From NCBI GenBank assembly GCA_001784175.1, contig MFPR01000043.1, positions 147,309-211,308 of the forward strand: a stretch of DNA of 64,000 nt, written 5' to 3'. Each line of letters begins with the position of its first letter. Positions within the stretch are counted from its first letter, which is position 1. Under the pieces are notes generated by a model. The model was not told where the DNA came from and made no database searches. It saw only the letters and a program-made list of their open reading frames with translations. Positions 61,098 to 64,000 of this stretch are shown piece after piece. Position numbers and translations under genes: made by a program. Origin of the DNA: Candidatus Lindowbacteria bacterium RIFCSPLOWO2_12_FULL_62_27 (GTDB taxonomy: Bacteria; Lindowbacteria; 2-12-FULL-62-27).

Positions 61098-61532
61098 ATG
61101 AAAACTAAACTGTTCCTGCTTTGCCTGTTCTCAGCGGCGCTCGCATTTCTTTGGCCTGTGACCGTTCCCACATCGGTCACTGCGGCGGTCGTACCGGAGT
61201 GGAAGATTCCGGCTGCCGCCCAAGGATTTTTGGGAACACTTTCGGGAGAAGTCGTCTCGAAGATTGAAGGAGAGAACACCTTTGTTTTAAAGGTGAAAGG
61301 AATTGCCAATGAGGCCAGGGAGAGCAAGGCGAAGAAGTCCGCCAAGCTAAAAGGCGAAAAAGCCCTGATCTTCATCAACAACAATTTCAAAGACGGAAAA
61401 ATGACCCCGGACGAAACCCAGATCCAATTCATCAAAGAGGTCAAAAAGGGGGCCAAACTGGAAGTAGCCGTCAGAAGTGATGGCAATTCCCGGCTTCGGA
61501 TGACCGAAGTTCCCAAGGTGATCAAAAAGTAG
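61098..61532 (+). CDS. Small exported protein of unknown function
   Basis: A 144-residue protein. MKTKLFLLCLFSAALAFLW is a signal peptide. The mature part is lysine-rich (ARESKAKKSAKLKGEKA). An AAGGGGG site lies 6 nt before the ATG. It follows the NarL-type regulator and a copy of its presumed box, so it may be a target of that system. Confidence 0.7.
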   Translation: MKTKLFLLCLFSAALAFLWPVTVPTSVTAAVVPEWKIPAAAQGFLGTLSGEVVSKIEGENTFVLKVKGIANEARESKAKKSAKLKGEKALIFINNNFKDGKMTPDETQIQFIKEVKKGAKLEVAVRSDGNSRLRMTEVPKVIKK

Positions 61533-61569
61533 GCCGGAATTCAGGAATCGTGAAAGGGGGGAATGTTCA

Positions 61570-61737
61570 ATGGAGACCGTAGCATTGCCAGTCAAGGCGT
61601 TGAATGCTCTTTATGTGGAGGACGACCCGGACCTCTTTACGTTGAACCGCAAGCTTATCGTGACGGACCGTCTAACACCGTGGCTGGAGCCTTACCATCT
61701 CCCGGAAGACCATTCGAAGGGTGATCGGTTTCTTTAG
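61570..61737 (+). pseudogene. Truncated receiver-domain fragment
   Basis: A 55-residue frame with a strong AGGGGGG site. ALNALYVEDDPDLFTLNRKLI is the start of a response-regulator receiver domain (Asp18-Asp19), but the sequence diverges after about residue 33 and stops at TAG. The rest of the domain is absent. It is probably the remnant of a larger regulator gene. Confidence 0.5.
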
Positions 61738-61829
61738 GCCACACTTAAACACACATGGAATTCCGGGCCTGTCCGCCTTGGGCGGCCGGGGCCGGAGGAA
61801 CATCCATGACAGAAGGAGGAGTCAGTTGT

Positions 61830-63775
<1,946 letters not shown>

Positions 63776-63795
63776 TCAAGATTGGTTTCTGGAAT

Positions 63796-64000
63796 TTGCG
63801 CAACTTGACGGCTAGATTCCGCGGAAATCGGTCGGCCACGGATTACGCCGGCGACGAGCCGCCGCTGCGATCGGAGCTGTTCAGTCGCGACCAGATGGAC
63901 CAGCATGGCAAGACCCTGGCGGGCTCGCACAAGTTGGGTCTGGGGCGCGCCCCGGGACGGCTCCTGGCGCGGCTGGCTGAGAATGAAAGCGTCCTGATTG
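63796..64000 (+). CDS. Cyclic beta-1,2-glucan synthase-like protein, N-terminal part (window end)
   Basis: About 68 residues before the window ends. PPLRSELFSRDQMDQHGKTL and LLARLAENESVLI match the N-terminus of very large cyclic-glucan synthetase/GH94-type proteins. No ATG is available; TTG at 63796 is the likely start (TTG at 63805 is an alternative). It begins 20 bp after groEL. Confidence 0.7.
   Translation, partial: MRNLTARFRGNRSATDYAGDEPPLRSELFSRDQMDQHGKTLAGSHKLGLGRAPGRLLARLAENESVLI

Overview
The window is 64 kb of high-GC DNA from a bacterium, densely packed with genes and mostly co-directional (+ strand to about 49.6 kb; a minus block 49.6-55.3 kb; mixed signalling and stress genes after that). 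Start and stop codons overlap again and again (ATGA, GTGA, TGATG), so translational coupling is the norm. The organism is probably a diderm: it has an LpxL-like acyltransferase, an O-antigen-ligase-like protein, a GmhB-like phosphatase, an FtsX-EnvC-CtpA-YibQ set and many exported proteins. No gene gives a phylum with certainty; an uncultivated lineage is likely because several core proteins (EF-P, BCCP) have unusual key residues. No rRNA, CRISPR array or phage was seen.

Layout. 1-7.4 kb: start of mtnA and a 3D-domain wall protein (minus); a cNMP-binding patatin, a membrane-anchored small protein and an HD hydrolase (plus); then a carbamoyltransferase with two small membrane partners. 7.5-9.1 kb: a RAYT-type transposase between 25-bp inverted repeats, beside a decayed transposase. 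9.1-15.7 kb: the classical rpsB-tsf-pyrH-frr-uppS-cdsA operon, extended by an orphan coiled-coil gene, a Gfo/Idh oxidoreductase, a DEDDh exonuclease and a Trm112-like protein. 17.7-24.2 kb: a giant FapA/DUF342 protein carrying a Jag-N-like segment, a GT28 glycosyltransferase, an acyltransferase and prfB. 24.2-30 kb: a cell-envelope division set (DUF5693, FtsX-like, EnvC-like, CtpA, YibQ). 30-36.5 kb: tsaD, an O-antigen ligase/TPR protein, a diguanylate cyclase, an S1/P1-type enzyme and mutY. 36.7-42.9 kb: a 1185-aa exported protein, a membrane-anchored orphan and a sugar-binding lipoprotein.

42.9-49.6 kb is a metabolic run (aroE, prepilin peptidase, aroC, aroQ, pepP, efp, accB, accC). The minus block holds an ACT protein, a GmhB/DJ-1 fusion, ElbB, a CobW-type GTPase, a dihydropyrimidinase, a CheX-like protein and a small partner. 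The last part holds a PIN/RHH toxin-antitoxin pair, tRNA-Ser(CGA), two two-component systems, hsp20, a truncated receiver domain, groES-groEL and the start of a cyclic-glucan-synthase-like gene.

Three general signals stand out. First, many promoters place the -10 box only 5-9 nt before the start codon, which predicts leaderless mRNAs. Second, GC-rich palindromic elements occur inside reading frames as well as between genes. Third, key residues are changed in otherwise well-preserved housekeeping proteins (BCCP Lys to Glu, EF-P tip Met, acyltransferase Glu to Gln, LytM zinc ligands).
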